Shown one piece after another: positions 13,101-21,929 of a stretch of DNA of 64,000 nt. Each line of letters starts with the position of its first letter. The first letter of the stretch is position 1. Below the pieces are notes generated by a model. The model did not search any database. It worked only from the letters and a program-made list of their open reading frames with translations, and was not told the DNA's origin. The stretch comes from Norana najaformis (taxonomy: Eukaryota > Annelida > Clitellata > Crassiclitellata > Hormogastridae): contig OZ029916.1 of the NCBI GenBank assembly GCA_964023275.1, positions 31,177,087-31,241,086 on the forward strand, read 5' to 3'. The translations under genes were made by a program, and so were the position numbers.

Positions 13101-16100
13101 AGGTCGATGTGTGGAAGAGAGGGGAGGATAAGACAGGAACGGGGCAAATTAATGGGGCTCAATGGAGATGGACGGCGATAAGAGAGTGGAAGGTAAATAT
13201 CGACCGAAGCAACGGATAAGTGCGCAGAAGACTAACAGAGGATAACGAAGAAGAGGAAGAGGAGGAGGAGGAAGAAAAGACGAGGACAAAGTGCAAAGCA
13301 CGAGAATTAGAAGAGGGTAATAAAAAGACGGCGAGAAGAAGGAAGATTACGATCGGTAAGGGAGAACGAGGGACAGGATTACGACAATGAGGAGGAGATT
13401 TGTAGGCATTGCGAGCAGAATTTTGAGAATTAGTCGAAGGAGGAGAATGGTGAACTTAAAACAGGAGCAAGACGAAACTTAAAGAAGGATATGAAAAGAT
13501 TTTTGAGCATTAGAATAAGAAGCCGAAGACTGGCAGGAGAACAGCAGAAAGAGCGTGATGCTGAATGAAGAGGACGAGGAGAGGAGGAGGCGAAGGAAGA
13601 GGAAAAGGAGGAAGAGGAGGAGGAGAAGGAAGAGGAGGAGAAGGAAGAGGAGGAGGAAAAGGAAGAGGAGGGGAGGAGAATACCTTCGATTGATGATAAT
13701 AAAATGAGCGCAAAAGCGGAATCAGTCCTAGAAATGCAATACTAGAATAACAATAATAATGGTGACAATTTAGGAATAATAGCGTGGGTGGGAGTGGCAG
13801 TAGTGGAAGTACTGGAAGTAATGGGAAGTTGGAGTGGTGGTGGTGGTGGCGGCGGCGGTGATGGTGGTGGTGGTAGTGGTAGTAGTAGTAGGGGTAGCAG
13901 TAGTAGTGGTAGTTGTTGTAGTAGTAATAGTAGTAATAGCAAAATAACAATATTAATAATAATAATCATCAGCAACTCATCGCCTTCATCATCATCATAC
14001 TTTCATGCATCATACAACAGCCAAAATGCACAACACGAACACTGCATTTGTTATCATCACCAACTTTCTCGTCGTCGTCGTCATTATCATCATCGTCTGC
14101 TTTGTCGTCTTGCAATAAGCAACATAAGCTGGACGTGTAGAAGAGAGCATTGGTTGGAATCATTGATCTGTGGGGGGACATACCACCCATGGCTTGTCGA
14201 GGAAGTTGTAGATCGACTGAAGGGAGTTAATGCTCGGAATGGCTCCGTATTGGAGGCCGAGGATGATGTTGCGCCAGTTCTCCGTTGCGTCCCTCACGTG
14301 CTGCCGCACGAGAACAAAGTCCGGCTGGAAGGACCTGGACAAAGGCAACCATATCAAGGGCTCAGCAGAGGACTCGGTTCAACTCCTGCCCTGTGACCGC
14401 GCTAAAGGGTGATGGAACTGCTCATGGTATACCATGCCATGCCTTGCAATGCTATGCTATGCCATATGGTATAGCATGTGTATAGCAAAGGGTATGTTAT
14501 GCAATACCGCAGTAAACCATAGGATATACCACATAGTGTATTATCATATGTACATCACATGGTATACCATGTGGTATACCATTTGTATATCAAATGGCAT
14601 ACCATGCAATGCATACTATGCTATAGCATATCATACTGTAATTAAAATCACAAATTTATGTAGCGCCCCTTCAAGAGAAACTCTTTAAAGGCGCTTCCGA
14701 CCTGAAAACACAAAACTACGATCGAATAGAATATTTTTCAAGCGCTTTCAGACAACAAGTAGGGAAAGGCCAAGAAGTCCGCATCGCAGGTCGCTAGGCA
14801 ATACATTTCGGAAAGATGGACCAACTACAGCAAAACTTCGACGTTAGGGAGTGGAAATTCGGGCCGGTCGAACAGTCAAGTCACCTTGCACAGCAGGGAG
14901 AAGAAATCTGCGACCGAGGAGGGAAGAGGCCGAGACGCAGAGCTCCTTAATTAAGATAAGATGGAACACAGCCTGCATGACAAGTATGTAGAAGCATTAA
15001 GCCCATAATTCAATGCGTTTCCAACATGATAATTTATATCTTATACCTACTTATTTCATACCTGATAATTGCTCTCTTTCTGTTGTATTTCTCACCATAC
15101 ACTGCTCGCATTACCATATGGCGTGCTACATAGGGTAATAATATCTAAGGACCAGAACTGATCTTTCATCATATCACGGGAGAGAACTTCAGCTGACCTT
15201 ACGTTCACCTTGGCGTCGTTTCGAACGTTGAGAATCTCGACCGTAACTCCGCTGTGGCTGAATGCTGATAGATTTATCTCAGAAAACTGCGCCTATATGA
15301 ATCAGAAACAAAAAGAACAATTAAAAATGCACACTTAATATTTACTTGCTCAGTAACTAGTAAGTATAGTATGCATACATATTACGTAAGTGTATCTAGA
15401 TAAGTTTACCTGTTTGTTATCTCTGCATACTTATTAACTAGTTTCTTATCTATATAATACTACGCTTTAACGTGTCCGTACGTGTTCCGGCAGCGGCGGC
15501 GTCTAGCGAATAATATGAGAACATTTGGCAATTCTTTTCATGATCTCTAGCTAACGAGAAGGAATGATGGCGTAGGGGAGTTGAGGGGAGATGGGTAGGG
15601 AGAGGGCAAGCGGGAAACACAGGAGATTTTTTCAACAAGGAACATTTTGCCAAACTAGCTCATATATGCTTTGCCTGGTATTGGCTAGTAAATGATTATG
15701 TTTATAGACTAACTGAAATTGCTTAAATTCTTGGATTTTCATAAAAACATATGCATAGGTCACAGACAAATTCAGTCTTGGTGAAGCAGAACAGTTTGAG
15801 GAGCGAAGGTTCTTCAGTTGCAATGAGAAACATCTTCATTCAAATTACTTTTATCTTAATTAGTTATTCTGAATAATTAAATTACAATTAACTACTGTAG
15901 TAGAAAAATTTCCAAGCAATTAGCCACATACCTGTTCTACTCTCAAGTCCCAATCACCAAACACCTTTCGCCCTATAAAATACCTGCTCCTGAAAGGGTA
16001 ACATCAACAAAAACGTGAGGTGTTAGTATCTAACACCAAGAATTGCTTTTAAATAGTCATTTGGGCCAAGTTAAATTACATTGCTGTCCAGCAGACCAGC

Positions 16101-17771
16101 AGACTAGCCTGTCTTGATATATTAAAGGTTTTTAAAACTGAACAAAAGTTCATGGGGCTTCCAAGCCAGCACAATAGACCGGCCCTCCCATGGGGTAGGC
16201 CTTTGGACGCAGGCACAAACGTAATTACCGAACCGCAGGTGATGTAGTGTAAAATAAATCGTCGTAATTTCTTATTAGGAGGACGAGGAATAGTGAGTGA
16301 ACAGCTTGAGGTGTTTCATCGATCGATGCCTTCTGCATTATTTATTACACTGGTGCTATGTTAGTTCTTAGATTAGATTAGATGAAGATTGTTCTAGGAA
16401 GGCGGACCACAGATCTATGAACCAAATTCTAAACATCACACAATGATGATGATGATGATGACGATGGTGGTGATGATGAAGAAGATGATGATGATGACGA
16501 TGGTGGTGGTGGTGGTGGGGTGGTGGTGATGATGATGATGGTGGTGGTGGTGATGATGATGATGATGATGATGGTGGTGGTGATGATGATGATGGTGGTG
16601 ATGATGATGATGATGATAAAGATGATGATGTTGTTGGTATTCTGTGCATTCACTTAGCTCTTTAAGATTTGTGTATGCGTTTTTTGTTTAGGTCTGCTTA
16701 TTTATTTATTTGACACCATATGATATCCTGAGAGTGCGATAGAAATTGCTTCGTCCTCGAAGTGAGAGATGTGACAGTAATTTCCGATTGCTTTCGTTCG
16801 ACGAACAACTCAGCTCATTTATTCATGAGTTCCGAGGGCAGATGACCTTTTGAATGTGGCAGACACTTCGAAGCTTGTGCCTAAAATAGCGGCAGCGATC
16901 TTAGGTGTTTGCGGCGCTACATAAATTTCGTATTTGCTTAAGATCTGTTGACTGACTTTGAATTGAATTAGGTTGGAGTGACGGGTGCTATGATGACAAT
17001 AGGATGGCTTTCCATTCATAATTCATTCTAAACCAATTGCCCTCAGTCAAATGACGGACTGGATCGGACGATGGGACGAATGGCTCGATTTGTCACTAGT
17101 CCGATTGTTCATTCATCCCAGTCAGTCAGTCAGTCAGTCAGTCAGTCAGTCAGTCAGTCAGTCAGTCAGTCAGTCAGTCAGTCAGTCAGTCAGTCAGTCA
17201 GTCAGTCAGTCAGTCAGTCAGTCAGTCAGTCAGTCAGTCAGTCAGTCAGTCAGTCAGTTAGTTAGTCAGTCAGTCATTTAATAAATAAGTGTGTAGATAA
17301 GTAAGTTAGTCAACCAGTTAATAGGTAAATCGTTTAATCGGTCAGAAAGTACCTAAGTCAGTCAGCCAGTAAATAACACATTAAGTAAGTGAATCAGTCA
17401 GTCACCCATCCAACAAACCAATCTATAAATCAAGCAACTAGCCAATCACTCAACGCAATCAGTTACTTCATTAGCCCACCACCCACCACCCCTAGGTCGT
17501 CCGTCGTCGATAGTTACCAGTCTGTGTGTGGGTCATCGATGACGAGCAGGATCTTGCATCGGTCCCTCGTCATCGTCGACTGACTCGTCGAGGCCGAGGT
17601 TCTCTGGCCGAGAGGAGTGGCATTGACGGCCGCACGCATCATTCCCTGGACCGCACTGATGGACGGCGACGTCGGAGCACTGGTCAACGGCGGTCTCCTG
17701 AGGATCTGCTGCTGATGCTGCTGCTGCTGCTGCTGCTGAGACAGCGACGGATGCTGACCGTACTGGCCCAT
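2318..17771 (-). CDS. Syn: Synapsin, twelve coding exons (5' end extends beyond)
   Basis: Synapsins coat synaptic vesicles, tether them to actin and hold the reserve pool. Their central domain C has an ATP-grasp fold that binds ATP. Coding exons are 17518-17771, 15932-15989, 15198-15292, 14184-14334, 11395-11484, 10516-10578, 7433-7575, 6283-6357, 5824-5926, 4981-5105, 3901-4197 and 2318-2498. They sum to 1635 nt (544 aa plus stop) with every junction in phase. Landmarks in order are the domain C start (VIDDPHTDW), [78 protein letters not shown], a Gln/Pro/Gly/Ala-rich domain D-like exon, and domain E ([13 protein letters not shown]). The family assignment rests on collinear similarity to vertebrate and insect synapsins. 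Weak points are the 5' end and the less typical donors after exons 3, 5 and 10. No polyadenylation site was assigned. Confidence 0.95.
2995..3150 (+). mobile_element. SINE copy, 3' part (family S1)
   Basis: It contains GTCCGTGCACAGGGACCTTA, AATGGCGTGGCGCCCATTC, AAGGATCTCACCCGATAAAT and GGTCGAGGCTATACGGTCGC. It lies in synapsin intron 11. Confidence 0.7.
3152..3492. mobile_element. Foldback/MITE-like element in synapsin intron 11
   Basis: It begins CAGTGGCG and ends CGCCACTG. Inside, 3253-3306 and 3433-3487 are near-perfect inverted copies of one about 55-bp sequence (CCCAATAAGGACGCACATAT and on). No clear target duplication flanks it. Confidence 0.5.
3620..3860. repeat. (ATTC)n then (CT)n microsatellites
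   Basis: ATTC/GTTC tetramers at 3625-3770, then a CT run at 3798-3850, in synapsin intron 11. Confidence 0.9.
3901..4197 (-). CDS. Syn: Synapsin coding exon 11, low-complexity domain D-like linker
   Basis: The 297-nt exon lies between CACTTTCAG and a GTAGGC donor, with phases that fit exons 10 and 12. The product is disordered: [18 protein letters not shown], a His/Gln run, Gly/Ala/Ser repeats and Pro-rich [18 protein letters not shown], which resembles SH3-ligand sequence. Vertebrate synapsins have a similar proline-rich domain D in this place. Confidence 0.88.
4440..4690 (+). repeat. Dispersed repeat family R4 (in synapsin intron 10)
   Basis: It has GAATCCCAAGGTCCTGGAC, TTCTTCCCAGTTTACGCAGG and GTGTGCACAAGCAAC. 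These match GAATCCCAATGCCCTGGAC, TTCATTCCCAGTTTATGCTGG and GTGTGCGCCAACAAC near 47950-48080. Confidence 0.45.
4981..5105 (-). CDS. Syn: Synapsin coding exon 10, end of domain C
   Basis: After a TTGTTAACAG acceptor it encodes [20 protein letters not shown] and ADLVINKME, the end of domain C. It continues [12 protein letters not shown] to a GTTAGG donor in phase 2. An alternative GTTTAC donor at 5018 would end the exon after NKME, but it would not keep the frame of exon 11. Confidence 0.88.
5130..5285. repeat. (AAAT)n and (ATT/ACT)n microsatellites
   Basis: Uninterrupted AAATA tetramers to 5180, then ATT and ACT triplets, in synapsin intron 9. Confidence 0.9.
5607..5806. repeat. 12-bp minisatellite, about 16 copies
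   Basis: The unit GCTTGCTGCTTG repeats with few changes. It lies directly downstream of synapsin exon 9, and on the minus strand, in the frame of that exon, it encodes (SSKP)n. Confidence 0.95.
5824..5926 (-). CDS. Syn: Synapsin coding exon 9, acidic ATP/Ca2+ site
   Basis: The exon lies between TCGTCGCAG and GTCAAG. It encodes [20 protein letters not shown] then [14 protein letters not shown]. The vertebrate motif is CAVEALHGKDGRDHIIE. The second glutamate (IIE) is kept, while the glutamate after AV is glutamine. If the donor is skipped, the frame runs on into a (SSKP)n minisatellite in the intron. Confidence 0.95.
6000..6262. repeat. CAT/CAA-rich low-complexity tract (synapsin intron 8)
   Basis: Mixed ATC, CAA and GTC triplets. 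Composition resembles 1140-1430, including the words GACAACATTATC-like and CATCATCAT, so it may be a related repeat unit. Confidence 0.7.
6283..6357 (-). CDS. Syn: Synapsin coding exon 8
   Basis: The 75-nt exon lies between TTTTCCAG and a GTATGA donor. It encodes [20 protein letters not shown] and AMTE, then an arginine split with exon 9. The vertebrate counterpart is [21 protein letters not shown]. Confidence 0.96.
6405..6815. repeat. (AGT)n and (ATGT/ATGC)n microsatellites (synapsin intron 7)
   Basis: AGT triplets at 6405-6476. ATGT tetramers with ATGC variants at 6527-6815. The many 'MYVCMYVC' type frames are artefacts. Confidence 0.93.
7365..7428. repeat. (GATGAC/GATGGT)n tract
   Basis: GAC, GAT and GGT triplets immediately 3' of synapsin exon 7 in gene orientation. 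Confidence 0.8.
7433..7575 (-). CDS. Syn: Synapsin coding exon 7
   Basis: The exon lies between TTTTCCAG and a GTAACC donor and ends in phase 2. It encodes [20 protein letters not shown], then [20 protein letters not shown], then NYKALM with exon 8. This matches the VDNQHDFQDIASV and VRVQKIGQNYKAYM segments of vertebrate domain C. Confidence 0.95.
7725..8010. repeat. (GA)n and a TATATCATG tandem repeat
   Basis: GA run at 7729-7765. At 7885-8010 a repeat built on TATATCATGTATATCATGCA contains two near-identical copies ending ATACGACCC. Confidence 0.8.
8110..9995 (-). mobile_element. Degenerate non-LTR retrotransposon (LINE), RT region, in synapsin intron 6
   Basis: Broken minus-strand frames read in order [20 protein letters not shown], a [16 protein letters not shown] motif, [46 protein letters not shown], and the post-RT segment [10 protein letters not shown]...[11 protein letters not shown]. 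These are the RT and C-terminal parts of a LINE ORF2, with frameshifts and stops. It lies in the same orientation as the host gene. A related copy is at 25985-26945. Confidence 0.9.
10010..10310. repeat. Compound trinucleotide tract (ATC, AGT, AAT)
   Basis: It follows the LINE fragment at its 5' side in gene orientation. AGT at 10070-10130, AAT/ATT to 10250, then ATC to 10305. Confidence 0.85.
10516..10578 (-). CDS. Syn: Synapsin coding exon 6, glycine-rich ATP loop
   Basis: The 63-nt exon lies between TTTTGCAG and GTCAGT. It encodes [20 protein letters not shown]. The lysine and HAHSG loop belong to the nucleotide-binding part of the ATP-grasp fold. The vertebrate loop reads HSGMGK, so methionine is serine here. 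Confidence 0.93.
10640..10770. repeat. GAT/GGT-rich tract (synapsin intron 5)
   Basis: Degenerate GAT, GAC and GGT triplets. Intron 5 (10579-11394) otherwise shows nothing recognisable. Confidence 0.6.
11395..11484 (-). CDS. Syn: Synapsin coding exon 5
   Basis: The 90-nt exon follows a long T-tract and CAG acceptor and ends at a GTTCGT donor. It encodes [20 protein letters not shown] and [10 protein letters not shown], matching FAQMVRLHKKLG...YPNHKEM of vertebrates. The usual Lys-Lys pair is Arg-Arg here, a conservative change. Confidence 0.93.
11485..12650. other. Synapsin intron 4, left part
   Basis: No gene or named element seen. The 12355-12470 part is CA/CC-rich low complexity (CCAAAACCCATC-type words). 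Confidence 0.5.
12650..13690. repeat. Purine-rich (GGA/GAA) tract, about 1 kb
   Basis: The plus strand is almost only A and G over long stretches (GAGGAGGAAGAG words), densest at 13245-13290 and 13560-13680. In the synapsin transcript this is a polypyrimidine tract inside intron 4. Confidence 0.85.
13780..13985. repeat. GGT/AGT/AAT triplet tract
   Basis: GTGGTGG and AGTAGT runs ending in ATAATAATAA. Confidence 0.85.
14184..14334 (-). CDS. Syn: Synapsin coding exon 4
   Basis: The exon runs from a CAG acceptor to a GTATGT donor. It encodes [12 protein letters not shown], an Asn-Trp-Arg segment, [19 protein letters not shown] and DKPWV. This is among the most conserved stretches of domain C and aligns without gaps to vertebrate synapsin. 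Confidence 0.96.
14420..14640. repeat. Palindrome-rich TATGCCATGG low-complexity tract (synapsin intron 3)
   Basis: Repeated ATGGTATACCAT, CATATGGTATAG and ATGCTATGC words, many self-complementary, with no fixed period. Confidence 0.75.
14645..14830 (+). repeat. Dispersed repeat family R3 (in synapsin intron 3)
   Basis: It has TTTATGTAGCGCCCCTTCAA, CACAAAACTACGATCGAATA and CGCAGGTCGCTAGGCAATAC. A longer relative is at 20795-21075. Confidence 0.5.
15198..15292 (-). CDS. Syn: Synapsin coding exon 3
   Basis: The exon starts after a pyrimidine-rich ...ATATAG acceptor and encodes [20 protein letters not shown] and the following strand, ending NVR. The donor that keeps the frame is GTCAGC (15197-15192), giving NV-RSFQPDF with exon 4. 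A stronger-looking GTAAGG five bases earlier would break the frame, so the weaker donor is preferred. Confidence 0.88.
15932..15989 (-). CDS. Syn: Synapsin coding exon 2
   Basis: The 58-nt exon is bounded by a CAG acceptor and a GTATGT donor. It joins in phase to exon 1 to give [20 protein letters not shown], the counterpart of the vertebrate WAKYFKGKKIHG segment of domain C. It is too short to stand out as an open frame and was found from the expected protein segment. Confidence 0.92.
16440..16632. repeat. (GAT)n/(GGT)n microsatellite
   Basis: GAT and GGT triplets in alternating blocks. Confidence 0.92.
17122..17278. repeat. (CAGT)n microsatellite, about 38 units
   Basis: It is nearly pure, with three variants (GTTA) at the right end. 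Decayed CAGT words continue to about 17470. Confidence 0.97.
17518..17771 (-). CDS. Syn: Synapsin coding exon 1 from first in-frame ATG
   Basis: The exon runs from ATG at 17771 to a GTAACT donor at 17517-17512 and ends in phase 2 after TG of the DDPHTDW tryptophan codon. It encodes a Gln-rich stretch (polyQ from CAG/CTG triplets around 17710-17740), a Ser/Thr/Pro-rich domain B-like linker, and the first strand of domain C ([14 protein letters not shown]). This ATG is probably not the biological start, because conserved domain A lies just upstream in the same frame. Confidence 0.9.
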
Positions 17772-17852
17772 CGTCCCAGTCGCATCGGACCCATCTTGCT
17801 GGAGGTCTTCCTGAAGGTCGCTCGAACTGAATCGGCGACGCAGGAAGTTAAC
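17772..17852 (-). CDS. Syn: Synapsin domain A extension upstream of the first ATG
   Basis: In frame with exon 1 and directly upstream, the sequence encodes VNFLRRRFSSSDLQEDL and on to the methionine at 17771. RRRFS is the PKA/CaMKI site 1 motif at the synapsin N-terminus. The frame is open back to a TAA at 17903-17901 but holds no ATG. Either an upstream exon supplies the start (a possible AG acceptor sits just 5' of TTAAC at 17851) or initiation uses a non-AUG codon such as the CTG at 17843. The exact 5' boundary is unresolved. Confidence 0.75.
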
Positions 17853-19116
17853 TCCAGACGAGAAGTTGTCGCGGAAGCTGGCGTAGGAAATCTTGGCGAT
17901 TTAACGGGGGCTGATCTGGAGAGAAATGACGACCAGAAGCACTGGAAGAGAGACCGGAAATGAGCGGAGGAGACGAAGGTGCGGACGTCTTACAGGCGCG
18001 TCGAATTCATTGCATGTGAAGACGGAAATTCTGACATCCGGTGATCAACTGACCTAAAAGAAAGGGTATTGCGGTTTTGAATGGTTTCAAGGCGCTATAT
18101 AAATGCATGTATGTTTGTATGTATGTAGTCGAGCTTTTGTATAGCGCCTTTTAAGAACCTCTCAAAAGCGCTGTATGATTGGCTGTGTAAGGCAACTAAT
18201 CGATCTAATGCGTCGTAACGTAAGGTAATTCAAGTGAAGTGAAACGGAACAGAATAAGTATCTTCAAGGGTCCAGATGTGTACAGAGATGTGTTCACATG
18301 TGGCAACTAACAGTCACTGGAGCTCAGTATTTCGACAGTTTCTGATCATTTTAAGTTTTAATAGCCACTGGAACAGAAATATTGTGGCCACAGGGAACGT
18401 GGTCAGAACTCGTTTAGGAACAAACAGATCGCAATTCACCCACAGAGACGTTTATAGCACATTGCTGAAAGATGCGCGCAGTAAATGAGCGCTTTTCTTC
18501 CCTTCCCTTCCCTTCCCTGCCTTGCTTTTCCTATCCTTGCCTTGGCTGGCGCTATATCAAGCGTTCTACGACTGATTCTGTTATCGTTGAGCGACTGCTT
18601 TTTCGGGTTTTTATGCGGCGCTATTTCTACATCTCGAAGCGACTAAATCAAAGGATCCATGTCAGGAGAGGGATGGCAGGAGGATCAGTTGATCACTGCT
18701 TAGAGGAGTGGGCAGTGCAGACGGGTCGCTACTTTTGGCCAGTGAGAAATAACCCACGGGCAGTGAGAAGAATGTTGTGCTCTGTAATGACAGATGTTAC
18801 GCTAGAACTATTCTGATGGATATCTCTATCTCTCTGAACTTGGTAGAGATTTGGCTGTAGAGGAAATTCTCTATCTTTCCTGTCATTTCTTTTCGATATT
18901 CTTTTTTATTTATATCGTTATGTTCCCCCCTCTCTCGCTATCTATGTCTGTCTGTCTATTTATCGATGTGTCGATCTATCAATCAATCTATTTATTCTTA
19001 TCTCTCCTGCCTTTTCTCTTCTCCCTCAGTCTCTCTTGCTTATTTTCTCGCTCTGTCTTGCCCCCTCCCTTCCTCCCTTCCCTCTCTGTCTCTTACATAC
19101 ATTATCTCTTTTACTG

Positions 19117-19171
<55 letters not shown>
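19117..19171. repeat. (CT)n microsatellite
   Basis: Uninterrupted CT run of about 27 units. Confidence 0.97.
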
Positions 19172-19174
<3 letters not shown>

Positions 19175-20724
19175 CGTTTGAGATCTTTGCAAGAGCCTAA
19201 AAGTTCTGTCCTCGATCCCTGTTGTTTGTGTAAGGATAAACCGGCGCCAATGCTGTTTCACATTGTCTGCTACTCCAAGCGTGTTTCCGATGTTGGTGAA
19301 TCTGCAGCGACATCTAGCGGGCTTCCGATGCGTCTGCTCGCTACCGACTACCTCTAGGCTCTAGAATCCCTCCGCCCATCTACCTTGATCTGTTGCAACC
19401 ACTTTTAGCGCCATTCTACTCTAGATCTTCTCCATAAGGGACGATTAAGCAGAAACTGAGATAATTGACTTTCATCTATAACGAATGAAGTGGTTGTCGC
19501 CTTAGTGACAGGTGGTTTTCACTGTAGACAAGTCGTGTTCACGATGATGCACTTGCACAATGATACACAAGAGCTATCATACGAAATGAAGGTAAGAAAT
19601 TGAAAGTGACAGAGGAGGAAATGACTGTGAGTGATTATACACAAAGTGCTGAACCTTAAAGACATTATGAGGAAGGAGGTTGAAAGGGCAAATTCAGTCA
19701 AGGAATGATTAACAGATCGGATTAACAGACAGCCATAGGTTCAAGACGAAATAAGGAAACAATCAAAAGGCAAATGCGACTTATGAATGATTAGCAGATC
19801 ATTGTATGCAGGACAAATGATAAATTTTCGGCTGCATAAGTCTTTAGTTAGGGCAGATATGGAATGCTGCATCCAAGTACGAAATCCGTGATCTGAAGCA
19901 GAACACAGAGAAGCTCGAGAAAATGAAGAAGAAACTAAGAAGATAGAGGAGAATAAAAGAAACATGAGCTATAAAAAGGCCATAAAAATAGATGCTACCT
20001 GACAAGACTGGAAAAGCGAAGAAGCAGCGCATACTTGAAATAAAGCTTGTCAATGGAAAGGGAGGAAGATTTTTAAACCACGTGGTACGAGAAAGTCGAC
20101 GAGAAGCCAGGAAACAATTTGTTTTAAAGACTCTCCTGATCCCTAAAGCAACGATTTTAGGAACAAGAGTTGTAGATCAGTGAAACGGCGGAGACGATAG
20201 CACTGTCCCATCGGAGGCAACTGATGCAATTTAGCAGGTTGCTCTGAGAAATTGGCCTCTAGGGAGCGGACATAAAAGCGCATCGGATACAGACCCCTCT
20301 TTTCTGAATCACTTTTAGAACTACAGTCATATAATGCTATGCAAGTAGAGAGGTCCCATAAGATTTAGAAAATGCTTGGGCATTATAAATATAGGGAAGC
20401 GCGTAGGGGACATGCGATGATTTTTTGTCTAGCGCAAACTAGATGAAAAACTAAAGCGTCGCATGTCCCCATCGGCTTCCTCATAAATATCATCTGGAAC
20501 TACCAAATTGTGTGAAGTTCGGGCAAAGTGTAATGTGACTGAACATTTCATAGCGCCTTTTTACCTGTCTATAACGTTCCTGCCTAGCCTAAATGATGTT
20601 AATGAGCCATGGAACACAACTGCAGTAAACAGAGTTAGCTGGTTACTTTAAAGATGAACTAGGCAGCGTTCCAAATCCGTGATTTACTTGGGCCGATACT
20701 TACGATACTACGAAGCTATATATG

Positions 20725-20792
20725 CACATATATTATTATAATATATTGTAATATTATAATATATTATAATATTATAATATATTATAATATAT
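20725..20792. repeat. AT-rich tandem repeat (ATAATATATT-type)
   Basis: About six copies of a 10-11 bp TATTATAATA word, ending at an R3 copy. Confidence 0.85.
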
Positions 20793-20794
20793 GA

Positions 20795-21075
20795 GCATCT
20801 GGATATTTATATAGCGCCTTTATTGAACTCCAATACGCTGCCCAAATAAGTTACAAAGCCGACGCGTAAGTGGAAGGAACTCTGACACAAATAAAATCCG
20901 GTCCGTGTGGTCTACAGCCAGGCAGTTAATTTGGTCTTTTAATCACGTATACCAATTTAGCTGCCATCTGAACACACAAAACCACGATCGATCTGAATGG
21001 CTTTCGACCGCTGCTGGAACAGAAGCAAAAGGACGAAGCAGCTTGCGTCACAGGTTGCTAGGCAACGTGATCTAG
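20795..21075 (+). repeat. Dispersed repeat family R3
   Basis: It has TTATATAGCGCCTTTATTGA, CACAAAACCACGATCGATCT and CACAGGTTGCTAGGCAACGT, in the same order as 14645-14830 with extra sequence between. Confidence 0.5.
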
Positions 21076-21254
21076 AATGATAGGTTGATCACGCTTCTAT
21101 GCTGAGATGAGGAATTTCTGGACCAGAGAACAATGAGATGACCTCGCGCAGCTGAGTGAAAAGATTAGCGGCCAGATCCAGCTGATAACGAGATGCATAA
21201 CTCGCGTAGACAAGACGGAGCGCAGCCACCCAACCATGCGGTTGCTCATCAGCA

Positions 21255-21335
21255 TAAACATTTGCTTATGCATAAGCTTATGCATATTCATAAGCTTATG
21301 CAAATTCTTAAGCATAAGCTTAAGCATAGGTTTTT
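21255..21335. repeat. CATAAGCTTATG palindrome cluster
   Basis: Several overlapping self-complementary words (ATAAGCTTAT, CTTAAGCATAAGCTTAAG) in 80 bp. Confidence 0.8.
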
Positions 21336-21564
21336 GATTCAGCAACAGGTGTAGGTCGTCACTCATTAAGTTAGACTTAGGTCTGGACTTAGACGTCTGC
21401 TGGTAAGACGATTAGCAGCATTAAGACTGTCTGCAGCTGGGCAAAGAAGGAGAGAGTGACGCCCACATAGATGGTATTACCATGATCAACCTTGACACAT
21501 ATTAATGCGTGCATCAGAGTAGCAGCGACTAGAATAGTCAGCGAGCGATATACTCAGCACATAT

Positions 21565-21775
21565 GACGCAGGTTACAAAAATGATGATGGTGGTGGATAT
21601 TGTTGTAATTGTTATTAATGGTGGTGTTTTTTGTGATGATGGTGGTGGTGGCTGTGGTTGTGGTGATGATGTTTGGCGCGGATGTGGGTTGCTAATGTTG
21701 GTGGTGGTTGTGGCGGTGGCTGAGGAGATGGTGGTGGTGGTATTGGTGATGATGGTGGTGCAATTGACAGCTACA
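21565..21775. repeat. GGT/GAT triplet tract
   Basis: GTGGTGG-rich tract. Open frames across it are artefacts. Confidence 0.85.
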
Positions 21776-21929
21776 GTAAGACCACTTGTACTAGTATATA
21801 GAATTGCAGATGGCCCCACCTGAAGTAATGCATTCAACAGATACGAATTTGTGACGGTGGGGCTTTGACGACAGCATCACTCGTAAATCTATTATTCGCG
21901 TGCTTGTCCAATAAGTGCATCGGTATCTT

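Larger units (their letters stand above)
15990..17517. other. Synapsin intron 1
   Basis: It holds a GAT/GGT tract at 16440-16632 and the (CAGT)n array at 17122-17278. Nothing else recognisable. Confidence 0.6.
17904..21545. other. Upstream flank of synapsin, no gene seen
   Basis: It should contain the synapsin promoter and any 5' exons, but I cannot place them. A GCGCTATATAAATGCATGTATG repeat tail is at 18090, CCTTC repeats at 18500, (CT)n at 19117-19171, an (ATAATATATT)n tract at 20725-20792, an R3 copy at 20795, and CATAAGCTTATG palindromes at 21255-21335. Confidence 0.5.

Noticed and set aside
13788..14396. A 202-codon plus-strand frame
   Set aside because: It is a Gly/Ser triplet-repeat translation followed by the antisense of synapsin exon 4.
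15197..15202. GTAAGG as donor of synapsin exon 3
   Set aside because: It is the stronger-looking site but breaks the frame into exon 4, while GTCAGC five bases on restores VRSFQPDF as in other synapsins.
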